Counted from the first letter of the stretch, positions 35,113-43,915 are shown. The stretch is 64,000 nt of DNA from Ignavibacteriaceae bacterium (GCA_008933765.1 WBUK01000008.1:1-64000); one strand, 5' to 3'. Made by a program: numbers and translations. The notes: generated from the sequence alone by a model not told the origin.

Positions 35113-36125
35113 CTCATCTTCTTAACATTAGTAACAAATATCTGCCGTGCCTGCTCTAACCGAAGTGCAGCAACAGCACCTTTTACCCTGAATGCAACAG
35201 GGTCGCCCGAAGCGCTCGACATTTCAAAAGAAACCCTGCTGCCCGGAACAAACCCGAGATCCATCAATCGCCTTCTTTGCTGCCCCCTGATTATTTTTGA
35301 AACTTTATGAATTTCGCACTCGAACCCTTCCCCAACCTTATCCAAAGTTGTGTAAATTTCAGGCTCCATTTCACTCGCCGGAATTGGCACCACGGAAATA
35401 TTCCCGCTTAAAAGACGGGTAAACACCCTTTCTTCGCCATTGGCAACAAAATATATTTTTCCGTTTTTGTTATCAATTATCCTAAGGGTTAAACCCGGGT
35501 AAATTTTTTCAGCTGTGATCTGCTCATATACCTCAGCAGGTTCATCTTCAATATGGAAAATTTTAACGGTTGCACCGGGTTCAACATCACGAAGCAATAT
35601 CCCTTTTGCCGGCGGTATGTTTCCCTCTTTATCCGGAATTGGGTCTCCATGGGGGTCGTACAACGGGTTGCCCAATTTAACAGCAAGGTCATCCACTTCT
35701 TCATCGGTCAATTGATGCTCCCGTTCTTCTGCGATTTGGTGCCAGTCATTCTCCGAAACACCGGTTTTGTCGGCTAAATAGCTCTCCCATAACCTGTGGA
35801 TTCTGATAACCTTAAGGGCATATCCTCGCCCCTCCTGAGTAAGTGAAAGCCTTTCATCTTCATACTTTATCAAATTAGTAACCTCTAAATGTTCCAGAAG
35901 TTCGCGGGCAACTTTTTGTCGAATTTGCAACGCCCCTGCAAGACTTTCACTCGATGGCGTTAATCCTTTAGAATCGCAATCGTACAGATGTTTAAGCGCA
36001 TTTTCCAATAATTCTCTTTCGAGAAAATCCTTTTGTTTTTTCGACCTGAAAAGGTTTTTAACTCCGGGTACAATCAGCCCGAAAGCGGCAAAAACCGTAG
36101 TTAACAGCTCAACCGGAAACTTCAT
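35109..36125 (-). CDS. DtxR-like winged helix fused to FeoA domains, with N-terminal membrane helix
   Basis: This 338-residue protein begins with a hydrophobic helix ([16 protein letters not shown], about residues 7-22), then a basic stretch. A DtxR/MntR-type winged helix and dimerisation region follow ([19 protein letters not shown], then [16 protein letters not shown] and [20 protein letters not shown]). Two FeoA/SH3-like domains complete it at about 190-255 and 265-338 (the last with [18 protein letters not shown]). DtxR proteins are normally soluble, so the membrane helix is unusual. It lies between a standard DtxR gene and the FeoB GTPase gene and probably serves as FeoA partner and iron sensor. 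Confidence 0.85.
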   Translation of the reverse strand: MKFPVELLTTVFAAFGLIVPGVKNLFRSKKQKDFLERELLENALKHLYDCDSKGLTPSSESLAGALQIRQKVARELLEHLEVTNLIKYEDERLSLTQEGRGYALKVIRIHRLWESYLADKTGVSENDWHQIAEEREHQLTDEEVDDLAVKLGNPLYDPHGDPIPDKEGNIPPAKGILLRDVEPGATVKIFHIEDEPAEVYEQITAEKIYPGLTLRIIDNKNGKIYFVANGEERVFTRLLSGNISVVPIPASEMEPEIYTTLDKVGEGFECEIHKVSKIIRGQQRRRLMDLGFVPGSRVSFEMSSASGDPVAFRVKGAVAALRLEQARQIFVTNVKKMS

Positions 36126-36212
36126 AATTTACACTTTCTCTTTTCGCAGCTGCTTTCAATTACAATTAACCATTTATTATCTGCGTGCACTCTTATGCTC
36201 CCTTAAGCTCTT

Positions 36213-36977
36213 TCATGCCCCCGTCCTTCCCGGTGATTTTTTACTATTTTTCACCTCTGCCTTCTTTCGTGCTCCCTGATGCACCCGCGAATGATAAAAA
36301 TATCCCTCGTCGTTTTCCGGCAGAAAGAAAAGGTTATTTCCCGCTTTTTCACTAAGATTATGATTAGTGCCATTAATGCACAAAACCGTCGAATTATCAT
36401 AATCTAACCGCGATTTTACCAAAACCTTCACATTAAGCGCCAGCCCAATCCCGGTGAAATAGTTCATCAACTCTAAACTATCATCAAGTACTTTCGCCAA
36501 TCGATATTCTTTTCCGGTTTCGCAACAAGAAAGGGGCAATAGCGCCGGCTGCTCAGGCAAATTTCCATTTCTGTCCGGAATTGGCTCACCGTGCGGATTA
36601 AATCTCGGATGCCCCAAAAACTCATCAAGTTTCTCTATCAGAAAATCAGATGTTGAATGCTCCAACAACTCGGCTTCTGCGTGCACTTCATTCCACGAAA
36701 GCCCCAGCACATCGGTAAGAAACAGCTCCCAGATTCTGTGGCGCCGGATGATATTAAGCGCAGTGCGCATTCCTTCATCGGTAAGTTTCACACCTTTGTA
36801 CCGCTCATGGTTCAGATAACCAAGCTCCGAAAGCCTTTGCACCATTTCGCTGGTTGCGGCTTTTGACACATCAAGCATTTCAGCCACTTCAGAAGTGGTT
36901 ACGGTGCTCTCTTTTTCGTTCTCATCAGCGATTCTGTATATCGCTTTAAGATAATCTTCTTTTGAAATTGTTGGCAT
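36213..36977 (-). CDS. DtxR/MntR-family metal-dependent transcriptional regulator
   Basis: The 254-residue regulator has the N-terminal winged helix (KEDYLKAIYRIADENEKESTV, then LDVSKAATSEMVQRL), the metal-binding dimerisation domain (EAELLEHSTSDFLIEKLDEFLGHPRFNPHG) and a C-terminal FeoA-like domain. A basic tail rich in Lys and Ser ends the protein. As first gene of the iron operon it probably represses dtxR-feoA-feoB in the presence of Fe(II). Confidence 0.92.
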   Translation of the reverse strand: MPTISKEDYLKAIYRIADENEKESTVTTSEVAEMLDVSKAATSEMVQRLSELGYLNHERYKGVKLTDEGMRTALNIIRRHRIWELFLTDVLGLSWNEVHAEAELLEHSTSDFLIEKLDEFLGHPRFNPHGEPIPDRNGNLPEQPALLPLSCCETGKEYRLAKVLDDSLELMNYFTGIGLALNVKVLVKSRLDYDNSTVLCINGTNHNLSEKAGNNLFFLPENDEGYFYHSRVHQGARKKAEVKNSKKSPGRTGA

Positions 36978-37337
36978 AACTTATAAATAATAAGGGATAT
37001 ATGTGGTTTAAATTTAAGCATTCCTAACAAAAAAGTCAAGGTAATTTATTTTTGTGTTTTTTCAGCAAATTCTTATGATTGCTCACCACAAACACCGCAA
37101 CCCCCAACAAAAATCAAAACCCGCTTCAAACACCACATCATATTCATTCGGTAAATTATCCAAAATTGTGTAACTTTGTTGTTAAGTTTTTTTATCATCA
37201 GAGTTACGGGTAACTGCCGGAATCGATACATTTATTCTTAAGATTTTAACCCTTAATAGTTGCCCTTAATTACGCATTTTTAAACTGATACCTATGCGTA
37301 ATCTTTTACGCTTATTCTTTTTGTCGGAGATCAATCT
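36978..37337. other. Divergent promoter region between the feo operon and a glycosyltransferase
   Basis: No gene is present in these 360 bases. The segment next to the DtxR start (36990-37030) is AT-rich and could hold its operator, but I see no perfect palindrome. The glycosyltransferase has a good ribosome binding site (GGAG at 37326). Confidence 0.4.
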
Positions 37338-38795
37338 ATGAACAATAAAATAACCGTCTTTCTGCCGTATAACGGGGAAGAACACACCAAAAGAACTGTA
37401 AACTCACTTTACGGCACCGGAGTTGTTGAAAAAATCTATCTTACGGTAACTCAGCCCGGATTAGCTGCACTTCCAAACACCGAACTTCTTTCCGTTGATT
37501 CGGTTCGTTCCTCACAGGGAATTAAGCGAATTGTCGGTGCTGCGCAGAGTGAGTGGTTCATCTATGTGAAAGAAGATACAATTATCGAGCCGGGGCAGTT
37601 CGGCTTTGAACGAATGCTCTATGTGGGCAGCTCAACGAAGGCGGGGATGGTTTATTCCGACTATTATGAGATTAAAGAGGGGGTTTCAGCGCCACATCCG
37701 GTGATTGAGTATCAACAGGGTAGCCTGCGTGACGATTTTAATTTCGGGTACCTGATGTTGTTCAATACGGCGATTGCAAAAAAAGCGCTCGAAAACACCG
37801 CCGGTGAAGATTTTTCCTTCGCCGGGTTCTACAGCCTAAGGTTAGCGGTTTCAAGATTTGCGGAATTGGTGCGCATTGGGGAATACCTCTATTCTTCTAT
37901 CGAATCGGATACACGACGCTCGGGTGAGAAAATTTTTGATTATGTGGACCCCCGAAACCGCGCCGTGCAAATCGAGATGGAAGCTGCCTGCACCGCTCAC
38001 CTGAAAAAAATCGGTGCCTTTCTGTCTCCTGATCAATTCAAAGGAATTGATTTTACAGATTCTGATTTTGAGTTCACTGCTTCGGTGATTATTCCCGTAA
38101 GAAACCGCGTTTCTACTATTGCCGATGCCGTTGCCTCTGTGCTAAAACAAAAAACCGACTTCCCTTTCAATTTAATCGTGGTCGATAACCATTCGACCGA
38201 CGGCACTTCTGAAAAAATAAAAGAATTTGCGGGCGATAAACGGCTTATTCACTTAGTCCCGAAGCGGAATGACCTCGGAATTGGCGGCTGTTGGAACTTA
38301 GGTGTTCACCATGAAAAATGCGGCATGTTTGCTGTGCAGCTTGACAGCGACGACCTTTACAGCGACGAAAACACACTTCAAACTATCGTTGATACCTTCA
38401 AAAAAGAGAAGTGCGCAATGGTGATCGGTACATACCAAATGACTAATTTTGACCTGCAGGAAATTCCACCCGGAATTATTGACCACAAAGAATGGACTGA
38501 TGACAACGGGCCCAACAATGCGCTCAGAATAAACGGTTTGGGTGCTCCGCGTGCGTTTTACACTCCCGTTCTGCGCGAAATTAAAATTCCGAATGTTTCC
38601 TACGGGGAAGATTACGGAGTTGGTTTGGCAATCTCACGGCAGTATAAAATTGGCAGGATTTATCACCCTGTTTATTTATGCCGCAGGTGGGAAGGCAATT
38701 CAGACTCGGCGCTTTCTGTTCAGCAAACGAACGCTCATAATTTCTACAAAGATAAACTGCGCACTTTCGAGCTGAAAGCAAGGTTAAACTTGTAG
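37338..38795 (+). CDS. Glycosyltransferase with two GT-A-like domains
   Basis: This 485-residue protein carries a clear GT2 domain in its second half: [23 protein letters not shown], and the DXD-type metal site LDSDD. The first 240 residues also read as a GT-A fold without a good donor motif ([20 protein letters not shown] and later KEDTIIEPG), so the N-terminal half may be a degenerate or accessory transferase domain. There is no membrane helix. It probably works on cell-surface polysaccharide. It stands alone on the plus strand, preceded by a GGAG ribosome binding site. Confidence 0.82.
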   Translation: MNNKITVFLPYNGEEHTKRTVNSLYGTGVVEKIYLTVTQPGLAALPNTELLSVDSVRSSQGIKRIVGAAQSEWFIYVKEDTIIEPGQFGFERMLYVGSSTKAGMVYSDYYEIKEGVSAPHPVIEYQQGSLRDDFNFGYLMLFNTAIAKKALENTAGEDFSFAGFYSLRLAVSRFAELVRIGEYLYSSIESDTRRSGEKIFDYVDPRNRAVQIEMEAACTAHLKKIGAFLSPDQFKGIDFTDSDFEFTASVIIPVRNRVSTIADAVASVLKQKTDFPFNLIVVDNHSTDGTSEKIKEFAGDKRLIHLVPKRNDLGIGGCWNLGVHHEKCGMFAVQLDSDDLYSDENTLQTIVDTFKKEKCAMVIGTYQMTNFDLQEIPPGIIDHKEWTDDNGPNNALRINGLGAPRAFYTPVLREIKIPNVSYGEDYGVGLAISRQYKIGRIYHPVYLCRRWEGNSDSALSVQQTNAHNFYKDKLRTFELKARLNL

Positions 38796-38872
38796 TAGGT
38801 TCGTCGGGAAGTGCCGGAGATGCTGCTGTTGTTTCGAGAGTTGCAACCGTTGCATAAACAACTACAGAATTT

Positions 38873-38936
38873 GATGCTGTAGCTGATTGATGTTGTAGCT
38901 GATTGATGTTGTAGCTGATTGATGTTGTAGCTGATT
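38873..38936. repeat. Four tandem 16-bp repeats (GATGTTGTAGCTGATT)
   Basis: The units are at 38873, 38889, 38905 and 38921; the first has one difference (C for T). They lie between the convergent ends of the glycosyltransferase and CitE-like genes. No hairpin or T-tract follows, so this is a simple tandem expansion rather than a terminator. Confidence 0.85.
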
Positions 38937-38968
38937 AAACAGCAGCACCAATAACTTCTGCAAAAGAA

Positions 38969-39859
38969 TTAAATCTTCTTAAGTGTTCTTTCCGCTAAGC
39001 GGATTGTGGCTGAATCGATCATTCTGCCGTTCAGTTCTGTCGCACCTTTTCCCTGTGCAACCGCCTGGTTATGGGCAGCGATTACCTGCCGGGCGCGCTC
39101 AATTTCCTCGGTGGATGGTGAAAAAATGGCATTAATCACCCCAATTTGATCGGGGTGTATCGCCCATTTTCCATCAACACCGAGCGCAGCAGCAAGCTCA
39201 GCACTTCTTTTCAGCCCTTCAGAATCCTTAAAATTGCCGTAGGGAGCGTCAATCACGATCAAGTCCCGTGCTTTTGCGGCAATAACCATCGAGGAAAGCA
39301 CAAAATGCCACCTGTGCCCCGGGTAGAAATCTTCATTCTCACCGTGCCCCGAAATTGAGTAAAACTTGGCGCCAATCGCTGAAGAAAAATCAGCAATTCC
39401 AAACACAAGTGAAATGTTGCGGGGTGATGCTTCTGCAATTTTTGAGGCGTTTTCTAACCCTAAAGGGTCTTCGATTGAAGGTTCAAGAAAAATTTCAGAA
39501 CGAATGTTCTGCTCTTCAAACACCGAATCTATCAACCGGTCAACAAAATGAACATCTGCGGGCGTCGATACTTTCGGAATTACGATCGAGTTAATTTTCC
39601 CGCCACATACTGAAAGTACCTCGATAATATCTTTATAGGAAAACCTGTTCCCCGGCTGATTAATCCGAACGGAAACAGGTTTTCTTTTCCAATCTAATGA
39701 GTTAATCGAGTCGCAAACGATTCGCCGTGCTTTTTCTTTCTCAGAAACCGGAACACTGTCTTCCAAATCTAACATCACCACATCGGCGTCTGAGGCTGCT
39801 GCCTTTTGGTGCATTCGGGCTACATGACCCGGTACGGATAAAATTGAGCGGCGCTTCAT
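38969..39859 (-). CDS. HpcH/HpaI aldolase, CitE-like CoA ester lyase
   Basis: The 296-residue protein is a TIM-barrel citrate lyase beta-subunit-like enzyme. Features are RRSILSVPGHVARMHQKA at the start, DVVMLDLEDSVP with metal-binding acids, VRINQPG, and GKWAIHPDQIGVIN near the end. Related enzymes cleave citramalyl-CoA, malyl-CoA or similar. No citrate lyase alpha or gamma subunits are nearby, so it is probably a stand-alone CitE homologue. Confidence 0.9.
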   Translation of the reverse strand: MKRRSILSVPGHVARMHQKAAASDADVVMLDLEDSVPVSEKEKARRIVCDSINSLDWKRKPVSVRINQPGNRFSYKDIIEVLSVCGGKINSIVIPKVSTPADVHFVDRLIDSVFEEQNIRSEIFLEPSIEDPLGLENASKIAEASPRNISLVFGIADFSSAIGAKFYSISGHGENEDFYPGHRWHFVLSSMVIAAKARDLIVIDAPYGNFKDSEGLKRSAELAAALGVDGKWAIHPDQIGVINAIFSPSTEEIERARQVIAAHNQAVAQGKGATELNGRMIDSATIRLAERTLKKI

Positions 39860-40204
39860 ACTAACTGCTTCATTGTTTCTTGATTTTATCGGTTACCTGC
39901 GCCTTAAATTTTTGCTGTTGCCTCATTTGGCGTCTCTCCATTCGCTGACTTTTCATTTGCTGTTGCTTCATTCTCTGTTTTTTCGTTCGCCGGTTCTTTT
40001 TTTAATGTATCTTCATTTACCAGCTTTTCAATGACTTATCTTGTCCCAATCATCAATACAATCAATGCGCGCAGCTGTATTTTTTCGTTCCTGTTTAGGT
40101 AGTTGTTTTCAGAGCATCACACTGTTTGAAACAAAATTGCGCGCGGTTTTCTTTTCGCACTTCCACTTAAGTCAAAAAGAACCCCGTGCGGAAAAACACC
40201 AATT
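39860..40204. other. Intergenic region with a low-complexity open frame
   Basis: No convincing gene is found. The minus strand at about 39905-40040 has a 43-codon open frame rich in Asn-Glu-Ala-Thr repeats (ANEKTENEATANEKSANGE), but it lacks an ATG and follows an in-frame stop. The DNA pattern is a degenerate repeat of TTCATTTGCTGTTGC type. It might be a decayed gene end or an expanded simple sequence. Confidence 0.4.
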
Positions 40205-40894
40205 CTACTCAATCACTTCAAAAATTGATTCAAGCGGCAGCTTCTCACGCGCAGGCAGCGACTCAAGCGGCTTACCGACAGCAATGCACGCAGCAAGTCT
40301 ATATGGCGCTTTGATGCCAAGCAATGGTTCAAGTTCTTCGCGGGCAACTAACAAACCGGTAAGCCAGCAGCAGCCGTAACCCATTCCTGTGGCGGCAAGC
40401 ATTATATTCTCTATCGCAGCACCGATGCTCTGCACATCCGGGTAATTGCGCATTTTGTTCATTTCATCGTGCGAAAGCCCGGAACTTTCAAGTATCGGGT
40501 CAACTACAGCGTCATAAGGTTTCATCTGAACCGCAATAACAGCCGGAGCATCCGTAAAAACGGTGGAAAAGTGGGCAACCGTTGTTTTTATTTTTTCGCC
40601 TTTTTTCTCGGCGCCATTGTTCAACAGACCCGAAATTTTCCTGTTCACGATGTTCGACATTTCATCGATAACTTCCTGATTCAATATCGCCACAAACTTC
40701 CATAACTGCGCATTATTGATACTTGGAGCTAACCCGGCAAGTCTGACTAATTCTTTTATATCTTCTAACGGTATCCTGTCCGGTCTGAATTGACGGACAC
40801 TTCTTCTTCTCTCAATTGCTTCATTTACATCCATAAAAATCCCTTTTTGTTTTATCAAACTTAGCAAATATTTCCCTCCTAAAAAATCGTCCAA
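40205..40894 (-). CDS. Nitroreductase family protein
   Basis: The 229-residue FMN-binding protein shows the nitroreductase start EAIERRRSVRQFRPD, SINNAQLWKFV, and the late ATGMGYGCCWLTG and LAACIAVGKP segments. It would act as an NAD(P)H-dependent nitro- or flavin reductase. The first 20 residues look like an over-extended start, since the family motif begins near Met22 (MDVNEAIERRRS), so the true start is probably at 40831. Confidence 0.9.
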   Translation of the reverse strand: MDDFLGGKYLLSLIKQKGIFMDVNEAIERRRSVRQFRPDRIPLEDIKELVRLAGLAPSINNAQLWKFVAILNQEVIDEMSNIVNRKISGLLNNGAEKKGEKIKTTVAHFSTVFTDAPAVIAVQMKPYDAVVDPILESSGLSHDEMNKMRNYPDVQSIGAAIENIMLAATGMGYGCCWLTGLLVAREELEPLLGIKAPYRLAACIAVGKPLESLPAREKLPLESIFEVIE

Positions 40895-40937
40895 CGCACT
40901 TTGCGCTTTGTCATTTTTCAGAAGTGGCGGGCTTTTG

Positions 40938-41016
40938 GGGTTTTTCTACCTCAATATGGTTTTGGGAATTGGATTTGGTGGACACTGCGAATTTTTCTAC
41001 CTCAATAAGGATTTGG
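40938..41016. repeat. Imperfect direct repeat TTTTTCTACCTCAATA
   Basis: The 16-base sequence TTTTTCTACCTCAATA occurs near 40941 and again near 40995, each followed by a GGTTTTGG or GGATTTGG tail. It lies upstream of the nitroreductase start. No function is evident. Confidence 0.5.
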
Positions 41017-41160
41017 TTAGCGCTTGACTTTTTTCAGTGAAGGCTTTTTTAGAATCCGTAAGCAAGATATCTCTGTAGTGTAAAACTGTTCGATTTACAG
41101 TACTTTTATGACCGTTACTATTCTTTCCTGCAGTCCCTAAAAAAAATCATCATTTTACCC

Positions 41161-42828
41161 TCAATTTGAATTTATTCTATCAATGTTTACTAGAATTTTC
41201 CATTGACCACCAAAAGTGCCGCCAACTCGTTCAATCAATCTCTTATTCTTTAATATTTCAATATGTTTCTGCACAGCTGACTCATTTATCCCAAGTATCT
41301 TTGCCAATTCATTTCGTGAAATAAATACATTATTGTTTATAAGGAGCATTACTTGTAATTGCCGCTTAGTTGGTAGTCGATACTTAGATGCCTGACCACC
41401 TGTCTGACCACCTGTTTGACCACCTGTTTGACCACCTGCCTGACCACCTGTCTGACCACCTGCCTGACCACCTGTCTGACCACCTGTTTGACCACCTGCC
41501 TGACCACCTGTCTGACCACCTGTCTGACCACCTGTCTGACTACCTGTCTGACCACCTGCCTGACCAATCTTAGGAGCATTGTTTTTTATTTTATCATTTA
41601 CAACGAACTCCCCTTCATTAGAATCAAGTAACATCATATTAGGTTCTTTAACTGTACTGAAAACAACTTTGAAATAATCAATATCCGAGTAATATTCTGG
41701 AAAAGTATCATTAAACTTTTTCCAGTTTTGGTTCATTTTGTTAAAACCATATCCACCATTTTCAGAGAGATTAGCCACTCTAAATAATTTTGCGATAATA
41801 CTATTTCGTGGAAGGGAGATGTCCTCTCTCATTAAACTATCAAGAGGTTTTGGAAGCGCTCCTGGATTAAAAAACTCAATTCGGTCAAAAAAGACCCTAA
41901 CCCTTGGTCGCATCTTTGAAAAATAATCTGTATGTTGTAAAAGATTAACAAGTGCTTCTCTGATAGCTTCTAAATATGGATAAACTGTAGATGAGGTACC
42001 GTCGGGGTTCAACCTAAAAGGAAGCTCTATCTGTCGCGATAATCTGTTATAAATAGCAAAATAATATTGCCAAATATTTTCTTGTTCAGGCAACCGAAAT
42101 AAGTATCTAGTTGAGGCATCCGAGTAACTCGTTCCGGGGATTTCAAAATAATCGATTCGAAAATCACTAAATATTGATTGAATTCTATCGCCGATCCCAA
42201 AAAAAAGTAACCCACTGTAAGTTATATTTTCATTAACTAAAATTCTTAATTTACTAAGAAATTCGACTTTGGAGAATTTGTTATATGAATGCTCTGGATT
42301 ATTTCTTTGAATATATTCTCTGTATTGAAGAAGAGAATTATCATCAAGCCAAGAAATATTTGAATCTTGAATGATACCCTCCGTAATAGTACCAAAAGAT
42401 TGATTTCTATACATTGCATCGATTTCATCTTTTGTTGCTCTTTGATCGCCACTGCCACTACGAATGAATGTATTAACTTGTGAACCGTAATAAACTGGCT
42501 TTTTGTCAGATAACGGGATATAAAAGAGGATGACTGATTTATCTCCAAAATTATATTTCTTAACGGTAAATGCAATTTTAACATTAAATTTTTCAGCTCG
42601 AATGGTATTAGTAAAATTTTGCTCAATTTTTTCAGGATTATTTACACCTGTGACTTCAAATTTTTTCCCAATTTGACTCACTCCTAACACAATCCATCCG
42701 CCGGCGGTATTTGAAAAAGCACTAACAGTATCCCAAATATTTTTCGGAAGTTCGGACGAAGCTTTCTTTACTTCAAAATCTTCCCATTCGATATCTTGAA
42801 GTTTTTTAATTAGTTCTTCTTTAGTCAT
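41161..42828 (-). CDS. AlbA_2/HATPase-type transcriptional regulator with GGQ repeat and winged helix
   Basis: This 555-residue protein has an N-terminal AlbA_2 (Schlafen-type) domain, from about residue 10 (WEDFEVKKASSELPKNIWDT) to 130. An HATPase_c_4-like region follows (YLEAIREALVNLLQHTDY, then FFNPGALPKPLDSL). A low-complexity stretch of some 14 GGQT/GGQA units covers about residues 421-480. A winged helix ends the protein (KRQLQVMLLINNNVFISRNELAKIL). This order is typical of putative ATP-dependent regulators once annotated near RecG. The GGQ linker joins the ATPase part to the DNA-binding domain. AT-richness is greater than in neighbours, and the XRE gene is close by, so this may be a transferred patch. 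Confidence 0.85.
   Translation of the reverse strand: MTKEELIKKLQDIEWEDFEVKKASSELPKNIWDTVSAFSNTAGGWIVLGVSQIGKKFEVTGVNNPEKIEQNFTNTIRAEKFNVKIAFTVKKYNFGDKSVILFYIPLSDKKPVYYGSQVNTFIRSGSGDQRATKDEIDAMYRNQSFGTITEGIIQDSNISWLDDNSLLQYREYIQRNNPEHSYNKFSKVEFLSKLRILVNENITYSGLLFFGIGDRIQSIFSDFRIDYFEIPGTSYSDASTRYLFRLPEQENIWQYYFAIYNRLSRQIELPFRLNPDGTSSTVYPYLEAIREALVNLLQHTDYFSKMRPRVRVFFDRIEFFNPGALPKPLDSLMREDISLPRNSIIAKLFRVANLSENGGYGFNKMNQNWKKFNDTFPEYYSDIDYFKVVFSTVKEPNMMLLDSNEGEFVVNDKIKNNAPKIGQAGGQTGSQTGGQTGGQTGGQAGGQTGGQTGGQAGGQTGGQAGGQTGGQTGGQTGGQASKYRLPTKRQLQVMLLINNNVFISRNELAKILGINESAVQKHIEILKNKRLIERVGGTFGGQWKILVNIDRINSN
41391..41569. repeat. 12-bp tandem array encoding the GGQ(T/A) linker
   Basis: About 14 units of TGACCACCTG(T/C)C run in series. 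On the minus strand each unit encodes Gly-Gly-Gln-Thr or Gly-Gly-Gln-Ala. The near identity at the DNA level, including synonymous positions, implies recent expansion by slippage or recombination, so unit number should vary between strains. Confidence 0.92.
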
Positions 42829-42939
42829 AAAATTAAATTTTCTTTAATATGTTTATGGAGCCTATTTTTATGTTGCATTTGCTTTAGATAGATACTTTAG
42901 ATAGAATAATACAGAACAAAATAATATGATTCGACCTGC

Positions 42940-43149
42940 TCACTCATTTTTCTTAACCTCAACTTTCAATTCTAAACCGAGAGACAGGCAAAGAGTGGTC
43001 AGCCCGTCAAGCGAGGGGTTTGCGCTCCCTCTTTCAATGTCTATCACATTCCTAAGACTGATCCCGCTTAGGTCAGCCAATTCTTTTTGAGTTAATCCGT
43101 AAGCTTTGCGAAGTTGTCTGATTTTCGCACCAATTTCTTCTTTCGTCAT
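42940..43149 (-). CDS. XRE-family helix-turn-helix regulator
   Basis: The 69-residue protein is a single Cro/CI-type HTH domain: IGAKIRQLRKAYGLTQKELADLSGISLRNVIDIERG. It has no effector domain. Such small regulators often accompany HipA-like kinases or restriction systems, but no HipA gene is adjacent; the AlbA_2-type regulator lies 111 bases downstream on the same strand and could be co-regulated. Confidence 0.9.
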   Translation of the reverse strand: MTKEEIGAKIRQLRKAYGLTQKELADLSGISLRNVIDIERGSANPSLDGLTTLCLSLGLELKVEVKKNE

Positions 43150-43385
43150 TTCAAAATCTTAATGATTATTTCCTTTCAGCACTAACGGAAAAATTAGTTT
43201 AACCAAAAATTTTACCGAAATAAAAAAAGTAAATTATACTTAGAAAGTTACCTGAACAGGGAAAATAACTATACTGAGAATCTTATCAGAACTGAGCAAA
43301 CACCCATACTCGTAATTTTATCAGAATAAGAAAAGTTAGCAATATTAAAAAAGTTCCTAAAACAGGGAAAATTCGCCGGGATGGG

Positions 43386-43457
43386 AAACTTCCATTACTG
43401 AGAAAATTTTCCGACTGGTGAAAACTTCCATTACTGAGAAAATTTTCCGACTGGTGA
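43386..43457. repeat. 36-bp perfect tandem duplication
   Basis: Two identical 36-base units (starting AAACTTCCATTACTGAG and ending CCGACTGGTGA) are adjacent at 43386-43421 and 43422-43457. The first 10 bases recur a third time at 43458. There are no spacers, so it is not a CRISPR array. Confidence 0.9.
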
Positions 43458-43658
43458 AAACTTCCAATGCAGTAAACACTAAATGAACCGGAAAAACTAT
43501 TCAGTTTGATCATCAAAATTTCCCACTGCATTTTCCCAAATATGTAAATCTACTTCCGTTTACTCTTTAATTTGTCGGGTTTTCCGCTTATCAATTCTTT
43601 GGAAACGATGAATATTTGTAAATATCACTTTTAAAAATACAAAAACAATCGTTTATTT

Positions 43659-43674
43659 ATGCAATATATTGCAT
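43659..43674. promoter_or_regulatory. Palindrome 1 of 3, ATGCAATATATTGCAT
   Basis: This is a perfect 16-bp inverted repeat. Together with sites at 43721 and 43781 it forms a set with the consensus TGCAA-N4-TTGCA at 61- and 60-base intervals. It is a candidate operator for a dimeric regulator, not identified. Confidence 0.6.
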
Positions 43675-43720
43675 ATTTACATAAAACAAATAAAATTGCG
43701 ACGCAGGTTTCACATTTTCA

Positions 43721-43734
43721 TGCAATATTTTGCA
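43721..43734. promoter_or_regulatory. Palindrome 2 of 3, TGCAATATTTTGCA
   Basis: The half sites TGCAA and TTGCA are conserved with a 4-base centre. It begins 61 bases after the first site. Confidence 0.6.
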
Positions 43735-43780
43735 CATATTAAAATAAATAATCCCCGTTTACACATAAACGATTCGTTTG

Positions 43781-43794
43781 TGCAACATATTGCA
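43781..43794. promoter_or_regulatory. Palindrome 3 of 3, TGCAACATATTGCA
   Basis: The half sites TGCAA and TTGCA are conserved. It begins 60 bases after the second site and lies about 80 bases upstream of the promoter of the type IX-secreted gene pair. Confidence 0.6.
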
Positions 43795-43874
43795 TAATTA
43801 GACGAAACACCTCAAAAACACATCTTAGAAACCCACCAAACCACCTCCAAAAACACCACCACTTCATTTTGTGC

Positions 43875-43902
43875 TTGACTTTTACAAATATTTTGTTATA
43901 TT
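43875..43902 (+). promoter_or_regulatory. Sigma-70-like promoter TTGACT-N16-TATATT
   Basis: A -35 element TTGACT (43875-43880) is 16 bases from a -10 element TATATT (43897-43902). Transcription should start near 43910, directly before two LacI-type operators, and run into the NHL and SGNH genes. This arrangement fits repression by blocking initiation or early elongation. Confidence 0.65.
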
Positions 43903-43915
43903 CGCATTTCAAAAA

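Noticed and set aside
39905..40040. 43-codon Asn/Glu/Ala-rich minus-strand frame
   Set aside because: There is no ATG or GTG start and a stop lies just upstream. It may be repeat-derived; I list it only as intergenic content.
40832..40894. N-terminal 21 residues of the nitroreductase frame
   Set aside because: They precede the family start (MDVNEAIERRRS) and look like upstream DNA. The internal ATG at about 40831 is the better start; I kept the longer span but say so in the entry.
41388..41631. Plus-strand and alternate-frame reading frames in the GGQ array (poly SDHL, TTCL and RQVV repeats)
   Set aside because: They are frame shadows of the 12-bp array in the AlbA_2-type gene; the real frame joins the two folded domains.
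43386..43467. Possible CRISPR array from repeated 36-mers
   Set aside because: The 36-base length is tempting, but the units are directly adjacent with no spacers, and there are no cas genes in the window.
43286..43531. 81-codon minus-strand reading frame with an internal repeat (FHQSENFLSNGS twice)
   Set aside because: It is produced by the 36-bp tandem duplication, whose length is a multiple of three. It lacks a ribosome binding site and recognisable sequence; the composition is that of non-coding DNA.
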